DNA from: Berghia stephanieae
Taxonomy: Eukaryota; Mollusca; Gastropoda; Nudibranchia; Aeolidiidae
DNA: 64,000 nt
Assembly (NCBI GenBank): GCA_034508935.3
Contig: CM067449.1
Coordinates: 40,468,573-40,532,572, forward strand
Direction of reading: 5' to 3'
Part shown: positions 41,895 to 52,990 of the stretch, piece after piece
Layout of the letters: each line of letters starts with the position of its first letter
How positions within the stretch are numbered: position 1 is the stretch's first letter
The notes under the pieces: generated by a model
The model's input: the letters and a program-made list of their open reading frames with translations, nothing else
Told to the model about the DNA's origin: nothing
Databases searched by the model: none
Made by a program: the position numbers and the translations under genes

Positions 41895-42585
41895 ATGTTA
41901 AGGGTTATCTGGCGCTTACGACACATTTAGATCATGTGTCAGCGCAAGTAAAAAGGAAGAATATGGGATAGCCAAAAAGTCTAGATTTACAATAATTAAA
42001 AGCATACAAGGGAAAGTGAGACAAAGGGAAATGGTTCGAATAGGGATCAGATGTAGATTCCAAGATCATACTATCAGTGTACTTAGTTTGAGATCACCTA
42101 AAAGTCTCATCCAGACACAACCATCGGTCCCCACTAAGAGGAATACAATTAATCAAATGTTTACAGATCGTTAAAATAATTTTTTAAAAATCTAAATGCA
42201 TACTAGCAGACATGATATACAAGGAAAATAATATCAGCCCCCCCCCCCCCGAAAAAAAACAAAAAACCAAAAACAAACAAAACAAAAAAACAACAACTAT
42301 TACTATACGTTTGACTGTTTCCCTCTAAGTTCAGGACTCCGACAAGGACCAAGACAAAACCAAGTAATCCCATTCCAAGACAAAGACAGATATCAACTCA
42401 GAAAACAGATGTAGGGGATAGAAGACACAGCAAGTGCCCTCCTGCCCACCGTGGGGGGAAAAATTAATGGCCCCGCCCAGAGGCACACCAAGTGACCTCC
42501 TGCCCAACACGGGAGATCAAAGAATCCCTCCCAGAGACACAGCAAGTGATCTCCTGCCCACCATGGGAGGCTCTCAAACAAGATA
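41895..42585 (-). repeat. Dispersed repeat E, copy 5 with triplicated end
   Basis: Full family length, with the terminal block (CACAGCAAGTG-CCTCCTGCCC) present three times in tandem at 42425-42575. Confidence 0.75.
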
Positions 42586-42654
42586 CCAGATCAAGATGGC
42601 CGTTCCTATTATAATATCAATAAACTGAATAGACCAATCTCTCGACCTTATGAC

Positions 42655-42886
42655 CAGTGGCGTGGCATGCTTACAGTATAAGGTGATGCCAGAATAAAAA
42701 GAATCTTAAAACGTGCTATATTTATAAATACAAAAGAAAGAAGAAGAAATAAAGAAAAGACTTACTCAAAGTAAGAGGTGGTATTTACTATTTCTCAGTT
42801 TTATTATTTTTCAAAATACTGCAATCCATTTTTAAAAGATGGATGTGGTGCCAGGCACCAAATCAACCAATATAGCCACGCCCCTG
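42655..42886. mobile_element. hAT-type MITE with perfect 8-bp target duplication
   Basis: Ends CAGTGGCGTGGC and GCCACGCCCCTG are inverted at 11 of 12 positions. CTTATGAC flanks both sides (42647-42654 and 42887-42894). An 8-bp duplication and CAG-type tips are hallmarks of hAT elements. At 232 bp it has no coding capacity. The intact duplication points to a fairly young insertion. Confidence 0.92.
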
Positions 42887-43454
42887 CTTATGACCAAAAG
42901 ATATTGACAGATCTATTGATTGTGACCTAGACCTTCAATCTGGTGTTTTATAGTTACGCCTGGCTAAATCAGTTTCACAATTATTGCAGTAAAACTATAT
43001 CTACATAATATTTGCGTGTTACATAAGTCACTTTGTTAAACCGTTTAATATGTTTACTGTTTTTAGGGTTTTTAAGCTGCTTGTAACAGATAGATGTAGG
43101 TCATTTCATTGCAGCGCTAGTAAAAGGAAAAAAATAGGAGATTCAAATCACACGAGAAATTGTAACACACCAAGATAGGTATACACACTAATAAAAACAA
43201 GTCATAGAAAAATGTACAAAGAAGAACATTAAAATCGTGAACGCTAACGTGATAAAAATGAGAAAAAGAATGTTTTGAAATGGTATGGAATTTACTCCAA
43301 AGCAATGATCTGACTTAAATATAATATTATGGTAAGCAATAAACATATAATTATATAATTAATTAAACATATAATTATATAAAAACATGAAAAATATTTA
43401 TGGAACCCCCGTCTCGAATCGGCATTATGTCGGAGAGAGTTATTAGTTACTAGT

Positions 43455-43975
43455 GATTCGTTTATTTTGTTTTTAAAGGAGGTTTAAGGCGCTTGCAATG
43501 CATTTAGGTCATATGAGTGAAAAGGATGAGAATGGGATAGTAAAAAGTTTTAGAATTGCAACTGAAGCACCCATGAAAAAGTGAGACAAGGGGAATAGTT
43601 TCAAATAAGGAACAGATGTAGATTCCAACAGCACATTATTAGTGTGATTTGTTTGAGATCATCTAACGTTTCATACTGACACAAGTACAGGTCCCCCTAA
43701 GAGTAACACATTCAAATGTTTACAAATCATAATATATGTAAAACAATAATAATACAATGCACAACAGAGAGAGGATTTACAAAAAAAACATCATCTCCAA
43801 AACTCTAACTATTCATTTGATTGTTTCCCTCTCAGCCGGGGCCAGGACACAACCAAGTAGACGTCTAATCTCATTCCAAGACAAAGACAGAACGCATGTT
43901 GGAAAACAGATATAGGGGAATAGAAACACAATAAGTGCCTCCTTGCCCACTATGGGAGGTCAGGAACCGGCAATG
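43455..43975 (-). repeat. Dispersed repeat E, copy 6
   Basis: Matches family E over nearly its full length, ending ACTATGGGAGGTCAGGA. Confidence 0.72.
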
Positions 43976-44262
43976 GGCATGATCTATATTACATTTCCAT
44001 GTGCTCGAGGTCATTGGTCACATTAGAATATGTGCTCAAAGTGACCCACTTAGTGAAAAGTGTTCACAGTTTTTTTAAGTATCTAACATCACGATTGGTC
44101 ATTTGATTCAGCTTGACACATGGGTATGTTTATAACTTTTGTAAACAAAGCAGCCTGTTTACATTTCTTAAGAAATATCCAATCGTTGGACAGCAACAAA
44201 TCATGTGATTGATGACCTGGTTGGACGAAAACATGAATATAGATCGCTCCCATTCAATGAAT
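43976..44262 (-). mobile_element. MITE-H copy 2
   Basis: Reverse of 30812-31100, with inverted ends GGCATGATCTATATTAC and AATATAGATCGCTCCC. Confidence 0.75.
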
Positions 44263-44337
44263 AGTCCCATGTGTGAAACGTGGGGATACTTTCTAACTGT
44301 CATGGTGAAGAATAATGATAAGTTCTAACATTCTACC

Positions 44338-44581
44338 AACAAAGATTCCTATTTATCATTTTCAACCCTGAAGATTTTTGCTACTTTTCAAAATTGGAAA
44401 AACATGTATTTAAAATGAACATGTGCATAGAAAGTTTTATTCAACTACCATTAACATGTAAAAATTAAAAACATTAGCTTTGATACTGCGCCTATAATTT
44501 GTCTCAGAAAAATGTTAATAATAAATAGGCATGGGGTAAAAGTAATCCGGGTAAACAACGGTGTTAGTTGAGTGAGTTAAC
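44338..44581. mobile_element. MITE-G copy
   Basis: ATTTTTGCTACTTTTCAAAA to GTTAGTTGAGTGAG followed by TTAA. Matches 35014-35248; the left end is less clear. Confidence 0.65.
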
Positions 44582-44810
44582 TTTAAATTCACTGTCACAG
44601 GACCTCTTGCTCCCGACACAATACCGTCAAGAGACGATCGGTCACATTTATATTCAACATGAACATGATTTTTACATCCTTCAAAAATCAAATTGAAACA
44701 TTAAGAAACAACTATATAATACGGTGAAAATGATAACACCACCCCCTCCCCTAAAACAACAAACAAACAGAACAAACAAAAATAAACAAAACCCCAAAAC
44801 AACAGATTAA

Positions 44811-45046
44811 CATTTTCTTACCGATCCTTTTCAGTATTTTCCAAAAATGACAGGCTTACCCAGCAGAAAAAAAATAGATTTTTGAAACTCAAACACGCTC
44901 TCTACAAAACAACTTTATGTTCTTTTTAATCAAACTAAGATCATTCTTCAAAGTTTGTGAAGTACAAAACAAACCTGAATGAGAAAAATGTATAATATTG
45001 TGTCGTAACAAATGTGACGATTTTGCTGCAGGTGGCAAGGAGAAGA
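44811..45046. mobile_element. MITE-F copy 2 (TTAA-flanked)
   Basis: TTAA at 44807-44810 and 45047-45050. Contains ACAGGCTTACCCAGCAG and GTCGTAACAAATGTGACGAT. It is in reverse orientation relative to 15038-15264. Confidence 0.65.
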
Positions 45047-45127
45047 TTAACCCCCCCCCCCCTCCATACACACACACACACACACAAGGTAATAGCGTCA
45101 AAACCTAAATCTGGTCCAATTACGAGC

Positions 45128-45133
45128 ATTTAT
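45128..45133 (-). promoter_or_regulatory. Polyadenylation signal AATAAA
   Basis: Reads AATAAA on the minus strand about 107 bp downstream of the stop codon at 45240. Confidence 0.5.
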
Positions 45134-45239
45134 TCAGGAAAACAAATCAAGTTTTTTAAAGGAACAGAACAGAAAACCAAAAAAAAACAACAAAAAAAAC
45201 TAAAGAAAATAAATAAATAAATAAATGGATTGCATCCCC

Positions 45240-45415
45240 TTAGAGCGGATGATCTTTGACCTCAATGTTATGGCAGTTCTGGAACTCGATAGAAATTCTT
45301 CCCTTCAAAAGGAATTCAGAATTCAGCAAGTTTAAGACGTCAAATTCTCTGGTGGTATCGTCCTCTTTGATGGCAAAAACTTTGCCAGACAGCTGTGCCC
45401 TGGCGGAAAACGTCC
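45240..45415 (-). CDS. Host gene, last coding exon
   Basis: The acceptor TTATTTCTGCAG precedes GG ACG. The exon codes GTFSARAQLSGKVFAIKED, then EFDVLNLLNSEFLLKGRISI and ends NCHNIEVKDHPL with a TAA stop. It joins the previous exon in phase 1. The short alternating hydrophobic pattern suggests beta strands; no catalytic motif is seen. Confidence 0.75.
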
Positions 45416-45461
45416 CTGCAGAAATAATTAATTAGAGTTGATTAAGGCATAATATCGATGG

Positions 45462-45548
45462 TCGGGGATCAAACCTCTGATTTCCCGATTTTCATGATCG
45501 GGGAATCAAACCTCTGAAGTCCCGATTTTCATGATCGGGGGATCAAAC
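45462..45548. repeat. 37-bp tandem repeat, left block
   Basis: Units built from GATCGGGGGATCAAACCTCT and GAAGTCCCGATTTTCAT. The same array continues at 46949-47610 after an inserted element. Confidence 0.9.
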
Positions 45549-46948
45549 TAGTGCGGGGCGGTCCTTGGCAAGCTTAAGGACCACGGTCCTACGGTCCCTG
45601 GGAAATGAAAACCGCAAGGACCGGTCTAGGACCGGTCCTTTCGACATTGAACATTCCTGAGAGACTGTTGGAAGTTCGAACCGTTTTGACCTTTGGGACC
45701 GTGGGATCGTTCATTCTTGAACCGTTAAAGACTTGGGACCGCGAAAAGCGTGGTCTACAGGAGTAAAACACAAGGAGTAGTCACACTCATTTCAAATTGT
45801 AACCTAATTAGAGAAGAGGGGTGATGCCTTCTTTATTTGCTCACAGTACTTCATTGTTACTTCGATAATTTAGCGTGAATAAAATTTGAAATTTATCCCC
45901 ATTAACGGAGATAATGGAATCACCCAAGGCGTTGATCGAGTTGTTCGTGGCGTTTATACACACACGCAACTCCTACCCCCCCCCCCCCCCCCACACACAC
46001 ACACATGAGAGGGCAGCGAGCATTGAAGAGTAAGAGAGAGACGTGAAGTTATAATAAGAGGGGGTGGATGCGGTAATAAGTAATAAGTGGGGTCGATGGT
46101 GGCTTTTCGCCAGATCTAACAAACCCAGCTACCCATTCACTGCTGAGTAGACAGGGATTCAGAAAAAACTCGACTGCACCCGGGATCGATCTCTGGTCCT
46201 TTGCGTATAAAGAGAGTGCTCTACCAACTGAGCTATCGGGGTCCCCAAATATTCTATTGGACCTTTTAAAAATACAGACGTTATAACTGTTTTTTTTGGA
46301 AGGAAGAAACTAATGAAACTCATATTATTTGATTAGTTAAAATACCAAACGAAATTTTAATATTATTGTATTATTTGAAATGACAACAATGCGATAGAAA
46401 GGAGTGGCGACAAGAGATGGACAAAAGAAAACAAAAAATCAGACTTGCTACTTGCTAGGTTCGAGACACAAACACACACATCTTTAGTAGTCACAAACGT
46501 TTCAAACAATAACCCATTAGAGAAGAGGGGTCATGCCTTCATCATAGATCATTGTCATTGCGATCATTATGGTGTAGTATATTTTGAAATTTACCTCGTA
46601 TAATGGAATCGTCCAAGGCGTGCGCCTCCTGTTCCCCCCATCTCACACACGAAAGGGCGGTTTGCGGAGTGGAGGGAGGTGGTCGTCTGCCTCTATGGTC
46701 GTCTGTGTCGTTTAGTGTATGGCAAAGGGGGGTGGGTGCGATTAATTAAGTGGGATGGGTGGTGATTGGTGGAAGATAGGCAAAGAACCGAGGCAATGAA
46801 TCGCTGGGGAAGTTGTATGGCGCGAGACCGTTGAAAGGTGATAAGAAGTGAGGAACGCCCGCCGGTCTTCCTCTTTGGGACTGGTCTCCGGTTCACAGCT
46901 AAAAGACCGTGGGACCGGTCCCAAGGACCGGTCCTCAGCGCGGCACTA
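45549..46948. mobile_element. hAT-like element inserted in the 37-bp array
   Basis: The 1.4-kb insert starts TAGTGCGGGGCGGTCCTT and ends GGTCCTCAGCGCGGCACTA, inverted tips rich in GGACC motifs like many hAT elements. The array unit GATCAAAC on the left reappears as TATCAAC on the right, a decayed 8-bp target duplication. Inside, 45770-46050 and 46470-46740 are diverged duplicates (TTAGAGAAGAGGGGT-ATGCC, TATAATGGAATC-CCAAGGCGT). A tRNA-derived SINE lies between them. I see no transposase. Confidence 0.72.
46130..46245 (-). mobile_element. SINE-C head, tRNA-like
   Basis: On the minus strand: GATAGCTCAGTTGGTAGAGC, then GAGATCGATCCCGGGTGCAG and TCGAGTTTTTTCTGA. The A and B boxes are recognisable and the same head occurs at 49425-49505. 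The acceptor stem does not pair as in a true tRNA, so this is a SINE head, not a tRNA gene. Confidence 0.7.
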
Positions 46949-47610
46949 TATCAACCTCTGAAGTCCCGATTTCATGATCGGAGAATCAAACCTCTGAAGT
47001 CCCAATTTTCATGATCGGGGATCAAACCTCTGAAGTCCCGATTTTCATGATAGGGGGATCAAACCTCTGAAGTCCCGATTTTCATGACCTGGGGATCAAA
47101 CCTCTGATTTCCCGATTTTCATTATCGGGGGATCAAACCTCTGAAGTCCTGATTTTCATGACCTGGGGATCAAACTTCTGAAGTCCCGATTTTCATTATC
47201 GGGGATCAAACCTCTGAAGTCCTGATTTTCATGACCTGGGGATCAAACTTCTGAAGTCCCGATTTTCATGATCGGGGGATCAAACCTCTGAAGTCCCGAT
47301 TTTCATGATCTGGGGATCAAACCTCTGAAGTCCCGATTTTCATGATCGGGGGATCAAACCTCTGAAGTCCCGATTTTCACGATCGGGGGATCAAACCTCT
47401 GAAGTCCCGATTTTCATGATAGGGGGATCAACCTCTGAAGTCCGATTTCATGATCGGGGATCAAACTCTGAAGTCCCGATTTTCATGATCTGGGGATCAA
47501 ACCTCTGAAGTCCCGATTTTCATGATCGGGGGATCAAACCTCTGAAGTCCCGATTTTCATTATCGGGGGATCAAACCTCTGTAGTCCTGATTTTCACGAT
47601 CGGGGATCGG
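46949..47610. repeat. 37-bp tandem repeat, right block
   Basis: About 17 to 18 units. Variants alternate between GATCGGGG, GACCTGGGG, GATCTGGGG, GATAGGGG and TATCGGGG, so small groups of units have been copied together. Each unit has a short inverted pair, CCCGAT with ATCGGGG. Confidence 0.93.
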
Positions 47611-47737
47611 TCTGATCCGCTCAAAATTAAATAAAACGTGCGCAACGATCGTATGTAGACTTTGATCCGCCGATCGTGAAAATGAAAATCGTGACTTCAA
47701 AATTTTGATCCGCCGATCGTGAAAATGAAAATCCGGA

Positions 47738-47903
47738 CTTCAAAGGACAGAGACAACGCTGTAAACAACCAGGTACTCAATTTACACTTGAGTACAGTGA
47801 GAGAGTGTGAGTAAAGAGTCTTTTCGAAGGAATCAACTATGCGCCCAGCGAGGCTCGAACCCAGGACCTTCCGATCCTAAAGCGAGTGTCATACCACAGC
47901 CAA
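47738..47903 (-). mobile_element. SINE-A copy 8, 5' part
   Basis: Body and head are present in reverse; the conserved 3' tail is missing. Confidence 0.8.
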
Positions 47904-48053
47904 AGTGATGCGAAGCTGCTAGAAGCCCCGCAATCGTAAGAATCTGCCGATGCATTCTGCTGTCAAAATAGTTATATGCCACCTTAATATCTTATGAAAT
48001 CCCGGCCGACGTGCTCAGACTTTGTGAACACACTGCAGGCCAGTGAAATAATT

Positions 48054-48232
48054 GGTGTTATGCGTTTAGTTAAAAGAAAAATTCATAACATCCGCCAGTC
48101 GGAATATATAACGTACCAAGAGACAAAACTGTGAGTAACCTTGTACGTTTACAGTCAGTCTGATTGATATAGTTTAGTGAGAACTAATCACCAAAAAAAA
48201 CGATAACAAAGAGCTGAGTGACGTGAATATCG
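48054..48232 (+). mobile_element. MITE-A2 copy
   Basis: TTATGCGTTTAGTTAAAAG, ATAACATCCGCCAGTC, GATATAGTTTAGTGAGAAC and AACAAAGAGCTGAGTGACGT; nearly full-length. Confidence 0.75.
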
Positions 48233-48239
48233 CTTGAAA

Positions 48240-48680
48240 TGAAATATAAGATATTCGTACATTGAGCACAATATTTGTTACAGTGAGTGACATAATCAGT
48301 CGGATGGTGATAAGGTTTGAACTGAGATATTGCCAAGTTTAGTTTGAAGGTCAATTTAAAAAAATTAAAATGTTAAAAATTGAGTTCTTATCATAAATGA
48401 TTAAATCAATCCTTTTGTACATCTTCGGGAAATATCACAGCTAAATTTTACTCCTAAATATTTTATACAGCTAATCAAGCTGAAAAGTATACTACCTTTC
48501 CAATACATCTGACCATAAATGAAAAATCACAAAATTTATTTAAAATTACGATTAAAATACTCCGGTGAACATATGTTTTCATAAAATGAAAAATAATATT
48601 TAAAAAAAAACAAACAAACAAAACAAAGGAAATCAAAAATGTTCACCTTACGACTGATTTTGTCATGCACTGACACATTT
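48240..48680. other. Intron sequence without recognised feature
   Basis: AT-rich, no open frame over 60 codons and no repeat family identified. Confidence 0.35.
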
Positions 48681-48686
48681 ACTCTT

Positions 48687-48862
48687 GATAAGGTACCTAG
48701 TTCGAAAAGGCGCTGCGCTGTGTGGCCTTGGGCAAGTCATCTGGCACTAGCTCAGTTTGTGGCGTCGCGCTGCGGTGATCCCCTGGGTTATTCCAGTCTT
48801 CCCTTGGAATAGACCCTAGAGACGAATATCGCCAATGCGATGAATAAAGGGAATTTTATTTA
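48687..48862 (+). mobile_element. SINE-B copy, diverged head
   Basis: Body GTGTGGCCTTGGGCAAGTCA and end GATGAATAAAGGGAATTTTA are preserved; the first part of the head is missing. Confidence 0.78.
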
Positions 48863-48869
48863 ATCCATT

Positions 48870-49420
48870 TTATTATAGTTTGATAATGTATCGCGCACGT
48901 AAGACAGCGGTCAGTACAACAAACGGATATGAGAAGCAATTGTGTGTTGGCCAAGGCAAACAGACCAAATGTCCCCCCCCCCCAAATAAAAGAAAAAAGA
49001 AATTTGAATTAATGGTCAACTTTTCAATCTGCATTCATCCCTGATCACAAAGGAACATTCGTGTTCAATAAGTTTTAATGACTATTATGAAGTTTTAAAA
49101 TTGGGGCCAAATTTCGTTTTTGTTGTAGCGTTCAAAACTGCTCGTTTTTTAAAGAAATCTCATTTTGGCCACAGAGTTCCATTTTTATCTTTATAGCCCC
49201 TGAGCTCAAAACTAGGTTCAGCGACATTAAATTTGGTATGTTTTCCCAGGGCAACAGACACCGTTTGTGGCACTAACACCCGCCCAGGCCAACACACCGT
49301 TAATACAAGTTTAGCACCACAACTACTATCTTGACTTGCATAGGATTTTTAATCTTAAGTTCTGCACGCAAACAGATGCCCCTCTTGTATAAATCTATTG
49401 TCTAGACAAAATCTAGCGGG
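48870..49420. other. Intron sequence without recognised feature
   Basis: A poly-C run at about 48975 is the only landmark. No gene seen. Confidence 0.35.
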
Positions 49421-49424
49421 TTCC

Positions 49425-49505
49425 GGTAGCTCAGTTGATAGAGCACTCGCGTCATAAGCAAAGGGACCGAGATCGATCCTGGGTGTAGTCGAGATTTTTT
49501 CTGAC
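49425..49505 (+). mobile_element. SINE-C head, tRNA-like
   Basis: GGTAGCTCAGTTGATAGAGC and GAGATCGATCCTGGGTGTAG give A- and B-box-like segments; GTCGAGATTTTTTCTGACC follows as in the copy at 46130-46245. Confidence 0.7.
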
Positions 49506-49699
49506 CCCCCCCCCCCCTCCTCTGTCCACCCAGCTGGATCTGGCGGAAGGTACTTTGCGATAGACTAGCATCTTATCAAATGGGTAGCAAACGATTGTTA
49601 TATCATTTTCACGCTATAGACACCGGGATAAACTCCGGTTCTGTGGGCCTAATGGCTCCGAAGGACTACTTTTACTGGACAAAATCAGAAGACACTTAC

Positions 49700-49882
49700 C
49701 TGTATAAATGTTACTCTTATTGGAGACGCTGGCAATAGCCCCTGTTTTACCGGACAGGGGGACTGTTGTATCGGTTCTGATGCCCATGTAGTCCTGAATG
49801 ACACATTTTTGGTCCGTAATGGGCGCCATGAACACCCCGATTACTTCATTCGGCCCGTTGAATTTCACCCGGTATGGTAAGC
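49700..49882 (-). CDS. Host gene, fourth coding exon
   Basis: The acceptor TTTTTGTATATTAACAG and donor ACAG-GTAAGTG are both strong. The 183-bp exon codes LPYRVKFNGPNEVIGVFMAP, then TDQKCVIQDYMGIRTDTTV and GKTGAIASVSNKSNIYTG. Phases 1-1 match both neighbours. Confidence 0.78.
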
Positions 49883-50318
49883 CTGTTAATATACAAAAAT
49901 TGATTTTTTCTTCTTATTCAAATATGTCCTCGAGAATAACTTTTAAATTTCTTCTTCTTCTTCAATTACGGCCAAAGTTTCGGGCTGAAGATTTTATGGC
50001 CGTCTTTTCAATAACAGGGGTTTTAGAGGGAAGCAGGGAGCGATTTTTTAGAAGTCATCAGTCGAAAGGGCTTGTTTACAAGCTGTTGGTAGGGAGTTCC
50101 AATGTCGGATGGTGGAGGGGAAGAAAGAGTAAAGGTGATGATTTGTTCTCGAGTGGTGGATTTAAAAATTAAATGCTGAGTTTCTTGTTTTGTTGTTGCT
50201 GTTTTGTTTCAAATGGCAAGTTGGAATTTCAAGTTTTCCATTTTGTGCTTTGTGGAATATGAGTAGTTGTTGATGGATCTTCTTCAGGTAGCGGATTTAA
50301 TTGGAGTTCGTTTATAAG

Positions 50319-50395
<77 letters not shown>
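50319..50395. repeat. (CT)n then (GT)n microsatellite
   Basis: CT units followed by GT units. Confidence 0.96.
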
Positions 50396-50396
<1 letters not shown>

Positions 50397-50404
50397 TTGT
50401 GTTG

Positions 50405-50529
50405 TGTCTGACTATCAGTAATGTTATCATTGTATATATCCAATTGGTGGTTAATACTTTTGTTCCTTACATTTAACGCTCTCAAGATGGAACGTGTCTC
50501 TCTCCCTTCTCTCTCTCTCCCTCTCTCCC

Positions 50530-50597
<68 letters not shown>

Positions 50598-50720
50598 GAC
50601 TGTGAGTAATGTTATCATTTTTACCTTCATGTGATGGTTAATACTTTTGTTTCATTACCTTTAACGATTTCGCTCTCAAGATGAAACGCGTCTCTCTCCC
50701 TTCTCTGTCTATCTTTGTCT

Positions 50721-50754
<34 letters not shown>

Positions 50755-50880
50755 TTCTCTTCTTTCTTCTTTCGCTCTTTATCCGTCTCTCTTTCTCTCT
50801 CTGTGTATGACTGTGAGTAATGTTATAATTGTATATATTCATAATACTTTTGTTCCTTACCTCTAACGATTCCCTTATAA
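50405..50880. repeat. Three related segments with (CT)n
   Basis: The sequence GTAATGTTAT, TTAATACTTTTGTT-CTTAC, TAACG and CTCTCAAGATG followed by CT-rich sequence recurs at 50419, 50606 and 50817, with CT arrays at 50497-50593 and 50695-50805. A local tandem duplication of about 190-210 bp that abuts exon 3 of the host gene. Confidence 0.75.
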
Positions 50881-50966
50881 AGTTGGAATTTGAACACCGG
50901 CTTCCCCTTTTTTTCAATAGAAAAATTGCCATGTCCTCTTTCCGACGAGTTGTTTATCAACTCCAC
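50861..50966 (-). CDS. Host gene, third coding exon
   Basis: The acceptor is a long T tract with CAG; the donor is AGAG-GTAAGG. The 106-bp exon codes VELINNSSERGHGNFSIEK, then KGKPVFKFQLYKGIVR. It opens in phase 0, which does not fit the phase-2 end of the upstream exon. Confidence 0.72.
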
Positions 50967-51261
50967 CTGAAAAAAAAAGACAAATAAAAGAAATATAAAT
51001 AAAGATAAAAAACAAAACAACAAAAAACAACAACACATTTTCGCATAATTCTATGATGTCTTGACAGACATAAAGAACATTGGTAAATCGTGGAACACAA
51101 AATTTTAAAAAATAATAAAGAAAGAACGGCAACACCATCTTTAATGTGTTCTTCCTTATACTGTGTAGTACCTATTTTGTTCTCTGAGATTTTAATTTTG
51201 ACAACTCTTCCACGTTTTTATAATTTTGGGTGGACCTATTTGCACATCTGATACCCCACAT

Positions 51262-51347
51262 CATTACGGGCTCATTGTTGTAATGGACATGCTCTCAAAC
51301 CAACCAAAATAATGTTCAATGCAACAATGTTAAAAATGGCCCATAAT
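51262..51347 (+). repeat. Repeat K, short copy
   Basis: ACGGGCTCATTGTTGTAATG and ACAATGTTAAAAATGGCCC are its inverted halves. MITE-C follows directly. Confidence 0.6.
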
Positions 51348-51636
51348 ACGCTTCAACAGTCGTGACGTCACTTCCCTCGTAATGCAGTAACTGGCTCTAA
51401 ACTATCGGAACAATGGCGGACGCCCTTATGAAATATTTCTCCGACGAGCACAAAAGCGTATCTAGAGGAAAAACATTATAAATCTAATCATGTTTTGCCT
51501 TTTACACATTCTGATCACAAGACGTATGAAAAGATCTCGCCTGCATGAAGAATAAAAAGGATCGATTTTCTTTGTTTAGAACCGCGATGGCCGCCGTTGC
51601 TGGGCGACATGACATCAGACTATTGAATCCAATTGC
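51347..51636 (+). mobile_element. MITE-C copy 4
   Basis: Retains AACAATGGCGGACGCCCTTA and at the far end GCGATGGCCGCCGTTGCTGG, with GACATCAGACTATTGAATCC as the terminal repeat. Confidence 0.84.
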
Positions 51637-51664
51637 GTTCGGTTATATTCTCATATGCCAATAT

Positions 51665-52180
51665 GTGCACCTAGATAGAAGCCCTGGGTGGGATTCCCAA
51701 CCTCCCATAGTGGGCAGGGAGGTACTTGCTGTGTCTTCTATCCCCCTGTATCTGTTTTCCAATAGCTTTCTGTCTCTGACTTGGAATGGGATTACCTGGT
51801 TTTGTCCTGACCCTGGCTGGGGTCCTTGGCGGAAAGCAGTCAAATGTATAATTATAGTTTTGGGAAACATACTTTTTTCCTTGTAAATCATCTCTCTGTT
51901 ATGCAATGTTATTTGTAAACATTTGAGTGTATTCCTCCTACTATTTACTGGAGGTTTGTGCTGGTGTCTGGATGAGACTTTTAGCTGATCTCAAACTAAG
52001 TACACTGATAGTGTGCTCTTGGAATCTACATCTGTTCCCTATTTGAACCAATTCCCCTTTGCCTCACCTTTTCCTCAAGTCCTTTTAATTTTAATTGTAC
52101 ATATAGAATGTTTTTACTATTCTTCCCTTTTACTGGCGCTGATATGACCTAAAGGTGTTGCAAGCGCCGTAAAACCCTTA
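51665..52180 (+). repeat. Dispersed repeat E, copy 7
   Basis: A clean full-length copy from GATAGAAGCCCTGGGTGGGA to TTGCAAGCGCCGTAAAACCC. MITE-F follows at the TTAA that ends it. Confidence 0.78.
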
Positions 52181-52181
52181 A

Positions 52182-52454
52182 CCCTCTCCTTACCAACCAT
52201 AGGAAAATCGTCACATTCGTTACGATACAACCGACAATTTACTCATTCTGATTTCTCTTGTATATCACAAATTCTAAAGAAATGATTTGATTACAGCAAA
52301 AATACTAAACACTGTGTTGAGAGCTCATTTTGCTGAACAACATTCTGCATAGAATACGCTTGTTACTTTTTTGTTTGATTAGGAAAAGTCTATTTTTGTG
52401 TCGGATGGGTGTGAATTTTCAGGGGAATTCTAAAAATAGCTGGTAAGGAGAGAG
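52182..52454. mobile_element. MITE-F reference copy (TTAA-flanked)
   Basis: TTAA at 52178-52181 and 52455-52458; ends CCCTCTCCTTACCA and TGGTAAGGAGAGAG are a near-perfect inverted pair. A piggyBac-like target; no coding capacity. Confidence 0.85.
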
Positions 52455-52504
52455 TTAAAAACAAAACAATCACAGAAGCCAATAAAAAGTTCATAGCTAC
52501 TTAC

Positions 52505-52622
52505 AACTCTAGTAGCGCTGTCCTTATCGCCCTCGTATCCTTAGACCGCCATGTAGCCTCACCAACAATTTTACATTTTACGCGGCCAAAATTGAAGGCT
52601 TTGACGTTGTTGATCCCTTTAC
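52505..52622 (-). CDS. Host gene, second coding exon
   Basis: The acceptor TTTATTTTTTATAG precedes GT AAA. The exon codes GKGINNVKAFNFGRVKCKI, then VGEATWRSKDTRAIRTALLE. The best donor is GAGTT-GTAAGT, which leaves phase 2; reading on in frame gives TTG TAA. The other two frames are closed, so the frame itself is secure. Confidence 0.68.
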
Positions 52623-52688
52623 CTATAAAAAATAAATATGATGAAAATGAGAAGTACAAGATGTCATATCACAGAAAAATTAATGATT

Positions 52689-52990
52689 CGGCTATGCGGC
52701 CTTGAGGTATGACACTCGATTTCGGATCGGAAGGTCCTGGGTTCGATCCTCGCTCGGCGCATAGTTGAATCATTGGAAAAGGCTCTTTATTCAAATTATC
52801 TCACCGTACTCGGTGCTAAATGAGTAGCTGGCCGTTAACAGTGTTGTCTCTGTCGGAAAAAAAGTCATATCGCCTAAAAGGAGTCATGTCTCGTCCTACA
52901 TGTTAAGTGTTGGTGTAGCTCAAGGATTCCTTGTAAAGCGCTTTAAGCACGTTTAGTGGATATTGCGCTTTATAAAATCTCAATTTAAAA
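52689..52990 (+). mobile_element. SINE-A copy 9
   Basis: Full forward copy with head GGCTATGCGGCCTTGAGGTA and tail GCGCTTTATAAAATCTCAA. Confidence 0.85.

Larger units (their letters stand above)
43405..44648. mobile_element. MITE-I ends surrounding a stack of repeats E, H and G
   Basis: CCCCGTCTCGAATCGGCATT near 43407 and ACAATACCGTCAAGAGACGA near 44615 look like the two inverted ends of one MITE-I. Between them lie repeat E, MITE-H and MITE-G. Insertion of all three in one small element is the simplest reading, but independent fragments are possible. Confidence 0.45.

Noticed and set aside
45462-47610. CRISPR-like array
   Set aside because: The 37-bp units are directly adjacent, with no unique spacers, in a eukaryotic context.
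49425-49505. tRNA gene
   Set aside because: A and B boxes are present, but the acceptor stem does not pair and the same head plus 3' sequence recurs at 46130-46245; it is a SINE head.
49798-50172. 124-codon plus-strand frame at 49.8-50.2 kb
   Set aside because: It starts antisense to a well-supported exon and runs into intron sequence; no motifs.
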